64,000 nt of DNA from Nymphaea colorata (taxonomy: Eukaryota > Streptophyta > Magnoliopsida > Nymphaeales > Nymphaeaceae), in NCBI RefSeq assembly GCF_008831285.2, contig NC_045138.2:11360571-11424570 (forward strand), written 5' to 3'. The position numbers were made by a program, and so were the translations under genes. Within the stretch, counting starts at the first letter, position 1; every line of letters begins with the position of its first letter. The notes beneath the pieces were generated by a model. It was not told where the DNA came from and ran no database searches. It saw only the letters and a list, made by a program, of their open reading frames with translations. Shown here piece by piece: positions 12,309 through 22,298 of the stretch.

Positions 12309-13382
12309 CTATGTCACAATGGTACGGGTATGGGGGTATGGGTACTGGTACGACATTTTCATAAATCTTGATATGGGTACGGCGACTATTATATATTATA
12401 TTATTATATATTTTTAATTCCAAAAAAAAAAAACAAAAGATATCATCACATTAAGAAAATGTTCCTTCCATGAATCCATAGATAATCTCATAACTCATAA
12501 AAAAAAAACAAAAAACATAAAATACTCCTTTCATAGATCATTCTTCCAATTCTTGACAACAAAATAGATACCAAAATTTTTTGATTCTACTCATAAGTGA
12601 CAACAGTTGCATTGTTTGGCTTAAGTTTATTCATCTATTGACATTGGTCGACAAAATAAACTGAAATACAAAATCAATTGCAGAATAAGCCTTTAAAAAA
12701 TTGTAGATAAACCATAGAACGATTATGCTCTGTTCCTTGTAGTAAACAGAACTTCAGGGCCGTTTAGTAGCAAGAGAATAATCGCTGAATATTTCACCAA
12801 TCTAATGAAAGAAAGAAATGAACAACAGTAAACTCACAGGTGACTAATGATTAGAATCAGAGCAGCGAATGAAGAAACAACTTGTAGTTGGATCACAGAT
12901 TGGCCTGTCTTCTTCGTTGCTGATGTAGATGCCCAGAGATTGATGAGATGACCACGAAGGAAGCCGATGTCACCTTCGCATTCCCATTGTTTTTCAGAAA
13001 AAAATGCCCAAATTCCATTGCAAAGCAACAAAACAATGCAATCAATGAAAACTGAAAAGAATACCAGCAAAACCCTCAACACTGCCACGCCGTCCGTCAC
13101 AACCACCGTTCACCGTCCGTCACCGGTCACCGTACGTCGCCAGCCACCATCCGCCGCCACTGCCCAAGGTTGCTGCAAGGGTGCAAGCACTCGCCGCCGA
13201 GGGTTGTTCCAAAGTCGGGAAGGGGAAAGGCCATCACGATTTTTCATTTTATGTTTTTAGGTTATGGACTTATGATATGCTTTGGATCTGGTTTCGACCC
13301 GAAACCAGATCCAAATGTACCGGCACGTATCGGCGTACTGGTACGGGTACACCACCCAAATAGGCGTACCATTGTGACATAG
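12309..13382 (-). mobile_element. Non-autonomous hAT element (1,074 bp)
   Basis: It is bounded by identical 18-bp terminal inverted repeats (CTATGTCACAATGGTACG at 12309 and its reverse complement ending at 13382). The 8-bp flanks are GTGTGGAC (12301-12308) and GTCTGGAC (13383-13390), seven of eight matching, the duplication length of hAT elements. It sits inside the copia-1 pol frame, which resumes on the other side. The termini, GTACGGGTA-type subterminal words, a subterminal hairpin and a GC-rich segment at about 13080-13200 resemble the 60309-63694 hAT element in opposite orientation. No transposase coding remains, so it could only have moved using transposase made elsewhere. It is an internal deletion/replacement derivative. 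Confidence 0.92.
13281..13315. repeat. Subterminal hairpin of the small hAT element
   Basis: TTTGGATCTGGTTTC (13281-13295) pairs perfectly with GAAACCAGATCCAAA (13301-13315) across a 5-base loop, about 67 bp from the terminus. The large hAT element has a hairpin at the equivalent end (60397-60433) with a related but different stem sequence. Confidence 0.9.
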
Positions 13383-14640
13383 GTCTGGACGAGTGATGGT
13401 CAAATATAAAAATTTTCCGATCAGAGATCTGTAAGATCGAGAGTCAAAAGTCTTTGATTCATCATCATGAATATGAATCCGAGGATTCATAGGAAGTGTG
13501 ACAGGTTTGACCCTCAATAATTCTGTTTCCTACAAAAGATCAAGAACATATTTCCTCTAAGACATCACAACCGCTTTACCAGTACGAGCCACTTCAATAC
13601 CAAGAAAATAACGGAGTTGACCAAGGTCTTTTGTGACAAAGTGTTTCTGTAAAAACTCCTTTGTCTTAGCTATCTCTTGATTACTTTCTCCTGTGATAAC
13701 AATGTCATCAACATATACAATCAATATCACTATACCATCTGTGCTGCGCTTGATAAACAATGAATGATCAAGTTGGGATCTTTGAAAGCCACACTTAAAT
13801 ATAATCTCACTTAGCTTATGAAACCATGTGCGGGGACTTTGTTTAAGTTCATAGATAGCCTTTTTGAGTTTGCATACCTTAAAACACTCCCCCTGACGTT
13901 CAAAACCAGGTGGTTGTTGCATATAAACCATTTGCGAGAGAGGTAATTAGGCGAATAGTACCTAACCTTGCCACTGGTGAAAACGTCTCAAAGAAGTCAA
14001 CCCCATAAGTCTGTGTATAACCTTTTGCAACAAGACGTGCTTTGAATTGGTTGACGGAACCATCAGAATGATATTTGATAGTGAATACCCATTTGGAGCC
14101 AACAACATCACAATCTAGTGGGGGATCCACCAAGTCCCAAGTCTCCCGAGAGAGAAGAGCATCCATTTCCTCCTGTATAGCTTGCTTCCACCGAGAATCT
14201 AACAAGGCTTGGTGGTGAGATGATAGGATAGTGTGACTACACATAGCTCGATCAAACTGCACCAAACTTGTACTCAAATGATTCATAGAAATAGAGTTAG
14301 AGATCAAATGCATGGTGCACTGTCGTCGGCCCTTACGAATGGCAATTGGTAGATCATCTGCATATAAGTCATCATTTCTACTTGAGTCAGTCTTATCAGT
14401 GGAACTTACCTCATGAGAAGATGTTGGTGGACAGTTGGAAGAGAGATTTTGACGACGAGTATAGACAAGTGGAGGATCACGGAAACGATCACAAGACGAC
14501 AGTGGAGAAGAAGGAAAAGACTCAAGTGAAATTGGAGGAATAGGAAGAGGAATAGAAACTGGATGCTCAGACATGGTAGAACACGAAGTGGAAAAATATC
14601 GACGAGACTCAAATAATGTAACATCCGCACTGACAATCTC
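13383..14640 (-). pseudogene. Copia reverse transcriptase (copia-1), broken
   Basis: The RT domain of a Ty1/copia polyprotein. Reading leftward, the linker with DLPIAIRKGRR is followed by W.QAIQEEMDAL, WDLVDPP, KWVF.IKYH.DGS, ARLVAKGYTQ..GVDF.ETFSPVA, then MQQPPGFE, CKLKKAIYELKQSPR.W, and the catalytic VYVDDIVITG (about 13700-13730), DLGQLRYFLGIEVAR and SYRSLIGKFLYLTITRPD. A deletion and frame change near 13900-13935 removes the segment that normally joins the SPVA block to the MQQPPGFE block. Another frame change lies near 13530. The frame ends at the hAT insertion (13382). These are standard copia RT blocks, and the YVDD active site is retained. The product could not be made as one protein. 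Confidence 0.9.
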
Positions 14641-15470
14641 TTTCTTGGTCTAGGGATCAAAGCACCGATACCCTTTTTGATTGGCAGAATAACCAATGAA
14701 CAAACATTTAATAGCCTGGGCAGTAAGTTTGTTTCTATTTGGGCCTAAGATGTGTGCAAAGCAGGTGCATCCAAATACTTTTAGAGGTATATGAAATAAT
14801 GGTCTATCTGGGTATAGTAATTGGATGGGGATGCGTTCCTGAATGGCAGACGAGGGCAATCGGTTAGTGAGATAGTAAGGTGAGATAGTAAGCTGTAAGA
14901 ATTAATATCACCCCAAAAGTAGGCGGGCATATGAATGTGTAACATGAGGGTACGAGCCACATTTAGAAGCTGACGATGTTTACGTTCTGCGACACCATTT
15001 TGTTGAGACATGTGGGGATATGTATGTTGTGGTCGAATCCCATGATTGGCATAAAATTGAAGTAGAACAGAAGATTTAAATTCAAGAGCATCAGTGCGAA
15101 TATTTTTGACAATGCAATCAAACTGAGTTTTTATTTCCTTGATAAATCTATGAAGAATACAAATGACTTCAAACCTTTTCCATAACAAAAATACCCAACT
15201 GACTTTGGTAAAATTATCAACTAAAACAAGGTAATACCAAAAATGTGAACGAAAAGAAACCCGACTTGGACCCCAAACATCAACATAAACTAGATCAAAA
15301 GGACTCTGACTCGATGGAAAACTACTATGTGTATGCTTGCCTAACTGGCATGCTTCACATAGGAAAGACTCTGATGCAGGAATATCTGGAAACATGCGAC
15401 GAAGTTTGGACACAATGGGATGACCCAGTCTGAGATGCCACTGCAAAGGAGTCGGCTTCGATGTGAATGA
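14641..15470 (-). pseudogene. Copia integrase (copia-1), broken
   Basis: GAG-pre-integrase and integrase, which insert the cDNA copy into the host chromosome. Visible are WHLRLGHP and C.ACQLGKH (the HHCC zinc-binding region), VYVDVWGPS with the first catalytic Asp, LVDNFTK.SWVF, then the second-Asp block reading IRTDALEF in place of the usual SDNG form, and QQNGVAERKHR with the catalytic Glu. The C-terminal part (14650-14859) shows LKVFGCTCFAH and CLFIGYSANQKGYRCFDP, both typical of copia. Frameshifts separate the core from the C-terminal part near 14860, and a stop follows the CFDP block. It is non-functional. Confidence 0.88.
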
Positions 15471-15589
15471 TGATGCAGCAACATTGACTGGGGTAGAGAG
15501 AAAGTAGAGTCCCTTCGTTCATGGCCACCACCAATCGTCTTCCTAGTTTGTAAGTCCTGAAAAGAACATGAACCAGGATAAAAAATAAC

Positions 15590-16115
15590 TATACACTATA
15601 AGTCTTTAGCCAATTGCTTAATAGATAACAGATTAATAGGAAATTTAGGAGCATATAGCACATGGGTAATGGTGCCCAAAGATGTGAGGTAGATATCCCC
15701 GCTGCTCAGAATAGGTGACAATTTGCCATCAGCCAATCTGACGTGCTGTGGTGTAGTGAACCTGGTTAATGATAGAAACATATGTGGCTGATTACAACAA
15801 TGCCTAGAAGCTCCTGACTCGATCATCCATACCATACCTGGGTCAGTGGTAGGGGCACCAACAGTGAAAGCCGACTCTACTGTAGCAGTGCTGGTAGATG
15901 CAGGGGAGGACCTCTAAGCAAGAACTAGATCATATTCCTCCTTACTTAAGTTGAGAGAGTATGATGGAGCAGAGGTAGAAGATTCAACCATAGAAGCTGT
16001 AGCCTATGAGGAAGGTGCATTAGACGAAGAAGGCCCCTTTCCTATAAAGGTTCTCCCTCCACCGCGCCCTGATGACCCAGTAGAACGAAGATGAGGATGT
16101 TTGTTCCAAGATCGT
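15590..16115 (-). pseudogene. Copia Gag tail and protease (copia-1)
   Basis: The protease shows W.IESGASRH, the position of the copia D-S-G catalytic motif, but with Glu where Asp is expected. It is followed by VRLADGK, VLYAPKFPINLLSIKQLAK, all standard copia protease/pre-integrase blocks. Upstream (about 15900-16115) are a low-complexity Ser/Thr/Ala linker and a KHPHLR remnant of the Gag zinc-knuckle end, with stops. The rest of gag, the primer site and the 5' LTR are missing. Truncation at about 16115-16120 therefore removed the 5' third of the element. Confidence 0.78.
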
Positions 16116-16289
16116 CAGATTCCTTACCACAATCAAATTGAAGGTACTCTTCTTGTGGAGTCCTTCTTTGTACACATTTTCTTTGATTAAGGTGCCTCCT
16201 ATTCCTTTGTCTCCAATAGACTAGCCACTTTTTTTATATTCATGATGAACTTATAAGTTACATGCAATCTCTAGTATGGGATTTTGGAC

Positions 16290-16579
16290 TTATTGCATCC
16301 AGTATTTGCTTGATGTACTTATTAAGATCTCAGGGGTAGTATGTCCTGTTGAGTTGATCATTGTTGATCAATAGGGCTTTGATGTAATCCTAGGTATGGA
16401 TTGACTTTACGAGTGTGATGTCCATATTGATTGTCATGCCAAACATGTTTTTATTCATGCTTCTGAAGCAAGTTTTATGGAATTCAAAGCTCAAACATGC
16501 AAAGTATCATCTCATTTGGCATCCCTTACACTATGTGTGTAGCAAAGCATTCACTCTGAGAGATTACCCATATGGTAAT
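16290..16579 (+). pseudogene. Ty3/gypsy protease region fragment, left half of a split element
   Basis: With one stop the plus strand reads as FDVILGMDWL..CDVHIDCHAKHVF, the conserved end of a Ty3/gypsy (chromovirus-like) aspartic protease domain. The frame is cut by the Tat-1 insertion at 16580. On the far side, beginning at 32286, the sequence resumes as the start of a Ty3/gypsy RT, and the 5-bp duplication GTAAT brackets the insertion. This is thus one gypsy pol gene split into two pieces 15.7 kb apart. It is heavily decayed. The upstream stretch 16120-16290 is probably the same element but shows no motif. Confidence 0.75.
16575..16579. repeat. Target-site duplication GTAAT (left, Tat-1)
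   Basis: The same five bases occur at 32281-32285, directly outside the 3' LTR end, giving an exact 5-bp duplication for the whole element. Confidence 0.95.
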
Positions 16580-16709
16580 TGTAATCACCCCAATTTTTTT
16601 TTAAAAATATTATGATGTTTCATCCAAGCACGAAACTCAAATTTAGATCCAAATTAAATCCAAAATACAACTTTCATATCCAAATTAGATCCAAAACCCA
16701 AGTTCAGAT

Positions 16710-17225
16710 CCAAATTGATCATTTAAGACCCATTTGCCCATCCTTTTAGCCAAAAAATCTCATTTTAGAGGGTGATTTTAGTATTTTTGGGTGGATAATA
16801 CCAATTTGCCCTTTCTTTTGACAAAAAAATTCTCTTTTAGAGGGTGATTTTAGTCTTTTTGGGTGGACAAGACCCATTTGCCATTCCTTTTGACCAAAAA
16901 ATCTCTTTTAGAGGGTGATTTTAGTCTTTTTGGGTAGACAAGACCAATTTGCCCTTCATTTTGACCAAAAAATCTCCTTTTAGATGGTGATTTTAGTCTT
17001 TTTGGGTAGACAAGACCCATTTGCCCTTCTTTTTGACCAAAAAAATATCTTTTTAGAGGGTGATTTTAGTCTTTTTGGGCGGACAAGACCAATTTGCCTT
17101 TCCTTTTTACCAAAAAACCTCCTTTTAGAGGGTAATTTTAGTCTTTTTGGGTGGACAAGACCCATTTGCCCTTCTTTTTGACCAAAAAATCTCCTTTTAG
17201 AGGGTGATTTTAGTCTTTTTAGGTC
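16710..17225 (+). repeat. ~72-bp tandem repeats in U3 (7 units)
   Basis: The phrase AGGGTGATTTTAGTCTTTTTGGG recurs with small changes at about 16768, 16840, 16911, 16984, 17056, 17129 and 17199, joined by ACAAGACCCATTTGCCCTTC and TTTGACCAAAAAATCTCCTTTTAG. Only three units are present in the 3' LTR (about 29444-29600). They lie just upstream of the TATA box, so they may be enhancer-like repeats, which is inference. The long reverse-strand frame across them is a repeat artefact. Confidence 0.92.
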
Positions 17226-17263
17226 AAAAAATTCAAATTTAGGGTTTTGGATCCAAAATCTTC

Positions 17264-17270
17264 TATAAAT
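17264..17270 (+). promoter_or_regulatory. TATA box of the Tat-1 LTR promoter
   Basis: CTTCTATAAATACCCCCC follows the U3 repeats. The motif is kept in the 3' LTR (29650-29656). Downstream is a CT-rich leader (about 17340-17400). Position and sequence fit an RNA polymerase II core promoter. Confidence 0.75.
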
Positions 17271-17559
17271 ACCCCCCATTTTACCCCCTCTTGGGTAAGA
17301 TTGGCCCTTGGGAGAAACTCTAGTGTATTCTCACTTGAAGACTTAGAGTTTCTCTTGAGCTCTCTCTCTCTCCCTCTTCCTCTCTCCATTTTCCTATCCA
17401 ACTTGGAGCAAGCTACAACCCTCTTGGAGGCATCATCTTGGAGCTTCACTCAAAGAAGATTTCAAGTGAAGGTGTTTATCTTCCTCAGGTCATTTCTCAT
17501 TAGAGGTATGTAATCATAATCCCTTTCATTTCTTTTTTTTTTTTCTTTTTTTCATCTTC

Positions 17560-18480
17560 CTCTCCCCATGGCCAAAGGAGATAGCCCTCAACCTCTTTTT
17601 AGAGACAAGAGGCTATGCTCAAGTGTACCGGGAGTATGAGAAGATGAGATGATATTTTATTTTATGATTAAAATCATATTTTTTCAAGTATTCTTGTTGT
17701 TGTTATTTTTTATTAATATGTTCTTATTATTATGCTATTCTTTTTTATTGAACACAATCTTGTTGATTGTTTTCATTTTCTCTTCTCATCTTCATCTCCC
17801 CATGGCCAAAGGAGATAGCCCTCAACCTCTTTTTAGAGACAAGAGGCTATACTCAAGTGCACCGAGAGCATGAGAAGATTAGATGATATTTTATTTTATG
17901 ATTAAATCATGCTCTTTCAAGTATTCTTGTTGTTGTTGTTCTTTCCCTTCATGAATATATTCTTGTTGTTATTGTTATTTTCTTTCTTCAATATAACTTT
18001 GTTCTTGTTATTTTCTTTTCTCTCTTTCTCCTCTCCCTATGACCAAAGGAGATAGCACTCAATCTCTTTTTAGAGACAAGAGGCTATGCTCAAGTGCATT
18101 GGGAGCATGGAAGGATGAGATGATCTTTCATTTCATGATTGAATCATGCTTTCTCTTTTATTAAATATGACATTGTTTTTTTTCTATATTTTATCCTCAT
18201 CTTCATCTCCCTATGGCTAAAGGAGGTAGAACTCAATCTCTTTTCAAGAGGCTATGCTCAAGTGCACCGGGAGCATGGAAAGATGAGATGATCTTTCATT
18301 TTAATCATGTTCTTTCTTTTCATTAATACATTCTTATTGTTCTTTTGCTTCCTCTTATTTTCCTATATTCCTTATTTTTCCATGGCCGAGATAGCTCTCA
18401 ATCTCTATTTTAGAATCAAGAGGCTATACTCAAGTGCACCGCGAACATGAGAAAATAAAGTGACATATCATTTCATAGTT
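17560..18480 (+). repeat. LTR tandem repeats of 170-240 bp (5 units)
   Basis: Units begin near 17567, 17801, 18039, 18213 and 18381 with (C/T)ATGGCCAAAGGAGATAGC, followed by CTCTTTTTAGAGACAAGAGGCTATGCTCAAGTGCACCGGGAGCATG. The 3' LTR has four (about 29949, 30186, 30360, 30537). Each unit contains a short inverted repeat, CTCTTTTTAGAGACAAGAG. They are downstream of the TATA box and would be transcribed. Confidence 0.9.
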
Positions 18481-20099
18481 ACATCATGTCCTCCCTCCTA
18501 ATTAAACCTTGCACTTTCTGTCATCCTCTTTCTCTTTTTCCTTCCTTGAATGTTGTCTATATATTTTCCATGCATAGTTGTTTGGTTTTCTACTTATATG
18601 TGAATGTATGGTGGGAATAAGAGTGTGGTTTGGGGACTCTTTATTTTCATATTAATTTTTGAGGTTGGGACTTGTCCAACCCGAGATAAACCTTCACGAA
18701 AATATACATGTTAATATGCATTTGCATGTCATTTTACGCTAGTTTCCTTCTTAATCATCCCATTAGAAACCCTAACGAGTGTCTCGTTATGTTGCTTGTT
18801 TTCTTCCATACCCAACGGTGGAAGAAATATATCCCTTACAACAAACTAAATAATAACATTCTATGCTTATTTTCCAAAACATTTTCAAAAGAAACCTTCT
18901 AACAAGGCCCTAGGGACTTTGCTTAACTCTTGTATGAGTTCAAGCTCCCTTCCGGCCCACATTAAACTTGAAGTTGATAATTTTAAGTTATTCTTTGATT
19001 TCTAATATTGTGAAGGTATGGATGTATACACATGTTATATACATCTATGCCAACATGATGACCCTCCATCTTTCTCTCTTTATGCTTTCACTTTTCATTT
19101 TATAAATTTTCATATGTGCATGAATACGTATGTACATGTGCTCTATTTCCTCTCTTTAAAATATTTATTCCACTTTTCAAGACAAATATCTTCTCTTATA
19201 AAATTTCTCAAACCCATTTATATGTATGATATTTTTCTTTTCATCTAAAATTTCTCTTTTTCTTCAAATCAATACATCTTTTTCTCTTAAGCTTTCATAT
19301 ATGTGTATATGTGATGGTATGTACACATCTATGCATGTCTTCCTCTATCTCTTTCTCTTTCTTTTCATAAGAGTGTTTTATCTCTTGTATTCTTTTTAAC
19401 ATTCTCCTATCATGATATTTTTATCTACCAACTTCATTAAAACCACAAACCAAGTAATGACCCAACATTGAAGTCATGCTTGATGGTCTACAATCTCAAT
19501 TCCCTTTCAAAAAATTTCCCTTCTTATATACAACAAGAAAAACCTTAGATGTTTGTTGTGGTAGGAATGACTTTAGATGAATATTGTGGTAGGAATGTTT
19601 TACATTCTTTCAATCATATAGGATAAATGCATCCATACATTCTCACCCACTTTATTTTACTTATGATCACAAGCACCTCTCCAAAAGAACTTAAGCAAGA
19701 TAGGATGGAGCTCTAGCTAGGTGGTAACCGAATTAGAACAAAATCTCAAACCTACTTAAAGTCTTAAGAGAACACTAAAGTGATTTCAAAATGATTTCAC
19801 AAGCTTTTCAAAGAATACTTACTAATTCCACTTTTTCCTCAACACATTTCACATTTTCAAGCAACCCTTCAAGAGTCTTTTCAAAAATTTGAAACATAAA
19901 ACTTTCAATATTTTCTACACCGCATATAGAATCAAAAAAATGTTTAAGTTAAAACGAAATGCATCAATGATGAACATAGCCCTTGGGTTGATTACCCCCG
20001 GTAAAGGTGCCGGGAACGGTCAATCCTCGTACCGACGGGCAAGTCCCTTTTCTTTCTTATTTCAAAACAAAACTCAATTTTTTTGAAGCACTCCAAAAC

Positions 20100-20105
20100 C
20101 AATAA
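20100..20105 (+). terminator. Candidate polyadenylation signal in the Tat-1 LTR
   Basis: AATAAA, about 20 bases before the LTR end. The 3' LTR keeps AATAAA at the matching place (about 32259). The location suits the R/U5 boundary of an LTR. Confidence 0.5.
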
Positions 20106-20123
20106 AATTTTGGGATGCAAACA

Positions 20124-20923
20124 GATGACGACCGTGATGGGACCCGTCATTGTTTGGCTATGATTATAATTGATGCATTTCTACAAACTTGTACATCTCA
20201 TACATTGCCAATGATAAAGCATGTCCCCTATTTTGGCCTCGACCCCATTGGCATTTCATTGCATTGTTTGATGATTATGATTGTTTTCTTGCACATAGGA
20301 CTAATTGAGGATGATCAATCATGCTCACATATATCTATGATCACATACCACCCTTCTCAATTTAGGAGTTGTTTGAAAACCATGTTTGCTCTTCTATTTT
20401 AATCATCAAACTTAGGCAACATTGCATTAGAGACAACTCATCTTTTATGATTTCTCATATTTCAAAATTCCTCATACCTATTTGTCCTGGTCATCATGTT
20501 GCCGGGCTTGGTCTTTGGCGGTAGCACAAGACTAAGCCTTGCAACTATGCCACACCTTGGGCGGAAAAGCCCCCTCGTTAGTACCATGAGTGGTAATTTA
20601 TGGTATATCGACGAGTGATCAAGAAGAAGTTGATGAACTCTACCCTTAGTTGCCTAAGGAAGAATCTATGCTCGTACTAAGCCATGTGGCTAAGGTATAT
20701 AAACATAACTTGATATCAAATTATCATGACACGAAATTATCTCAATTAGGTTCCTATACCCAATTTTCTAAAAAAAAAATTATTTCATGATAGATGTTGA
20801 TGTGCGTGAAAACTTATGTGATGATTTACAACCTCATTCCACACATCTACCTCATATTGTCTTTGTCAACCTAGTCAATGTTTTCCACTAATTCAATCTT
20901 TATCTTTTAGAGTCATCATCAAG
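20124..20923 (+). other. Tat-1 5' leader
   Basis: About 800 bp between the 5' LTR and ORF1. It begins GATGACGACCGTGATGGG, in which I do not recognise a common plant tRNA complement. No coding domain is visible. The stretch 20490-20600 has short GC-richer blocks that could fold, but no specific structure is claimed. Confidence 0.6.
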
Positions 20924-22120
20924 ATGTATTCTTTTCAACGTGGTGTCACATTCCCTTATGATCACATCCTCTTTGGGGAAGGTCCCGAACGGTCCACCTA
21001 CATTTCTCTTGAGTCTAAACCTTTGGCTCCCGAATGGTATCGGACTTGGCATCCCACGTTCTCTCGGATGTTTCCTTCTTACTTTGAAGAATGTGGGTTA
21101 GAGACAGTGGCAACTGAAGGAATGCAGTCAGTTGATGGAAAGTTGGTACATGCAATCGCCGAGCGTTGGAACCTAAGGACCTCCACTTTTTGGTTTCCAT
21201 TGGGAGAAATGACAATATTACTAGATGAATTTACTGAAATAATAGACCTCCCTACCCCAACTTGTGACCCAAATGATCTGTTGGAAAAACAATTCCTTAT
21301 GAACCCAACCAAGGTCAATGCAAATGACCTCATTGCTCACTTTACTGGACGAAAAACTTGGCCTTTAGTAGAAAACCATGAAAATCAAAGAATCAACATG
21401 AAAAATTTGTATGAAGAATTTGGAACATATGTTGAACCTTCTACCCTACCTCGAAAAGCCATAGGGAGAATTAAACATTGTATGATGCTCTGCACAGTAG
21501 GAGTGTTTTTTTATCGATGAAAGCGACCTTTTAGATGTCGGTATTGCCCAACTTTTTCGAGTATGGGGGCATACAGGGACCGACACTTGTCAGTAATAAT
21601 GATAGCCTTAGCCTTCCTTTACCGAGGACTCACCCGCTTTACCATTGGAGATACCGACTTCATAGAAGGATGCACATATGCTTTGCAATTATGGTTCCTC
21701 AAGCATGCGGGACCCCAAGCCAGTCTATTCAGAAACACTGATGAATCATTGACAACCTTGGAGCAATACCGTCGTTTGATCGAGCAATTGAATGAAGGAG
21801 AGATCATTTGGGATTATTGTGATCGTCGGCAGAGCCTACCTCGATACACTCACCACCATCATGGGCATACCACACTCTTGGGCCCTTACTTCATAGTTGA
21901 TTATTGTGCTGATAGATGTATGAGGCAATTCTTTCAAAGGCAGAAGATGGTCTCTGTGCATGCACCAATTGGAGCTATTCCCGAATTCGACCTTAATTCT
22001 CCTCAATGGACGACATTGTTTGCAGTAGCTCGACAAGAATGGAAGACACATATATCATACACTTGGTTCACAGGCCCAGTGGTGAAGAAGGAATATGCTG
22101 AGTGGTGGGATGCCAACTGA
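20924..22120 (+). pseudogene. Tat-1 ORF1: plant mobile domain (PMD) protein, frameshifted
   Basis: An extra ORF upstream of gag. The motif TFWFPLGEMTILLDE..EIIDLP (about 21187-21253) is the signature of the plant mobile domain (aminotransferase-like PMD), known from Arabidopsis MAIN/MAIL proteins and from plant transposons. Further domain-like blocks follow: HCMMLCTVGVFF, a predicted hydrophobic stretch with LSVIMIALAFLYRG, and the C-terminal Trp-rich GPVVKKEYAEWWDAN. The frame is interrupted at 21518-21520. A run of seven T at about 21507-21513 looks like a one-base gain, and the original frame resumes by about 21590 after a short out-of-frame segment. The molecular role of PMD in retroelements is unknown to me. 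The family assignment rests on one strong and several weaker blocks. Confidence 0.75.
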
Positions 22121-22298
22121 CCACCATCCATCCTTCCCTAAAAGTTTTATGTTGTCAACTTTGTATTCCTTCTGTCATTGTCATCTTTATTAGTATCTTT
22201 GGATGTAACTTTTAAAACTTGTAATGCAATATGAACCTTCATTTTGTCAATTACTCTATTTTCTTGTGTCATAAGGTGAATACTTGAAAGCCAACAAG

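Larger units (their letters stand above)
11300..16120 (-). mobile_element. Truncated Ty1/copia retrotransposon (copia-1)
   Basis: On the minus strand, in the copia order, are a Gag tail, protease, GAG-pre-integrase, integrase, reverse transcriptase and RNase H. The element is followed by a polypurine tract (reverse of CTCCCCCTCAAGCTGGAG, 11674-11691) and then probable 3' LTR sequence containing a (GA)n tract. The 5' LTR, primer site and most of gag are missing at the right end, where the sequence passes at about 16120 into unrelated plus-strand Ty3/gypsy sequence. The RT/RNase H region is split by a hAT insertion (12309-13382). Stops and frameshifts occur throughout, so it is defective. The outer ends are approximate. 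Confidence 0.85.
16580..20123 (+). repeat. 5' LTR of Tat-1 (3,544 bp)
   Basis: It starts TGTAATCACCCC and ends GGGATGCAAACA. It contains seven ~72-bp U3 units, a TATA box (17264), five ~170-240-bp units and an AATAAA signal near its end (about 20100). It is 521 bp longer than the 3' LTR, which is accounted for by four extra 72-bp units and one extra 234-bp unit. Confidence 0.95.

Noticed and set aside
16980-17279. Reverse-strand frame with repeated RLKSPSKRRFFGQKE-like peptide
   Set aside because: It is produced by the 72-bp LTR tandem units. The number of repeats changes between the two LTRs and there is no start context.
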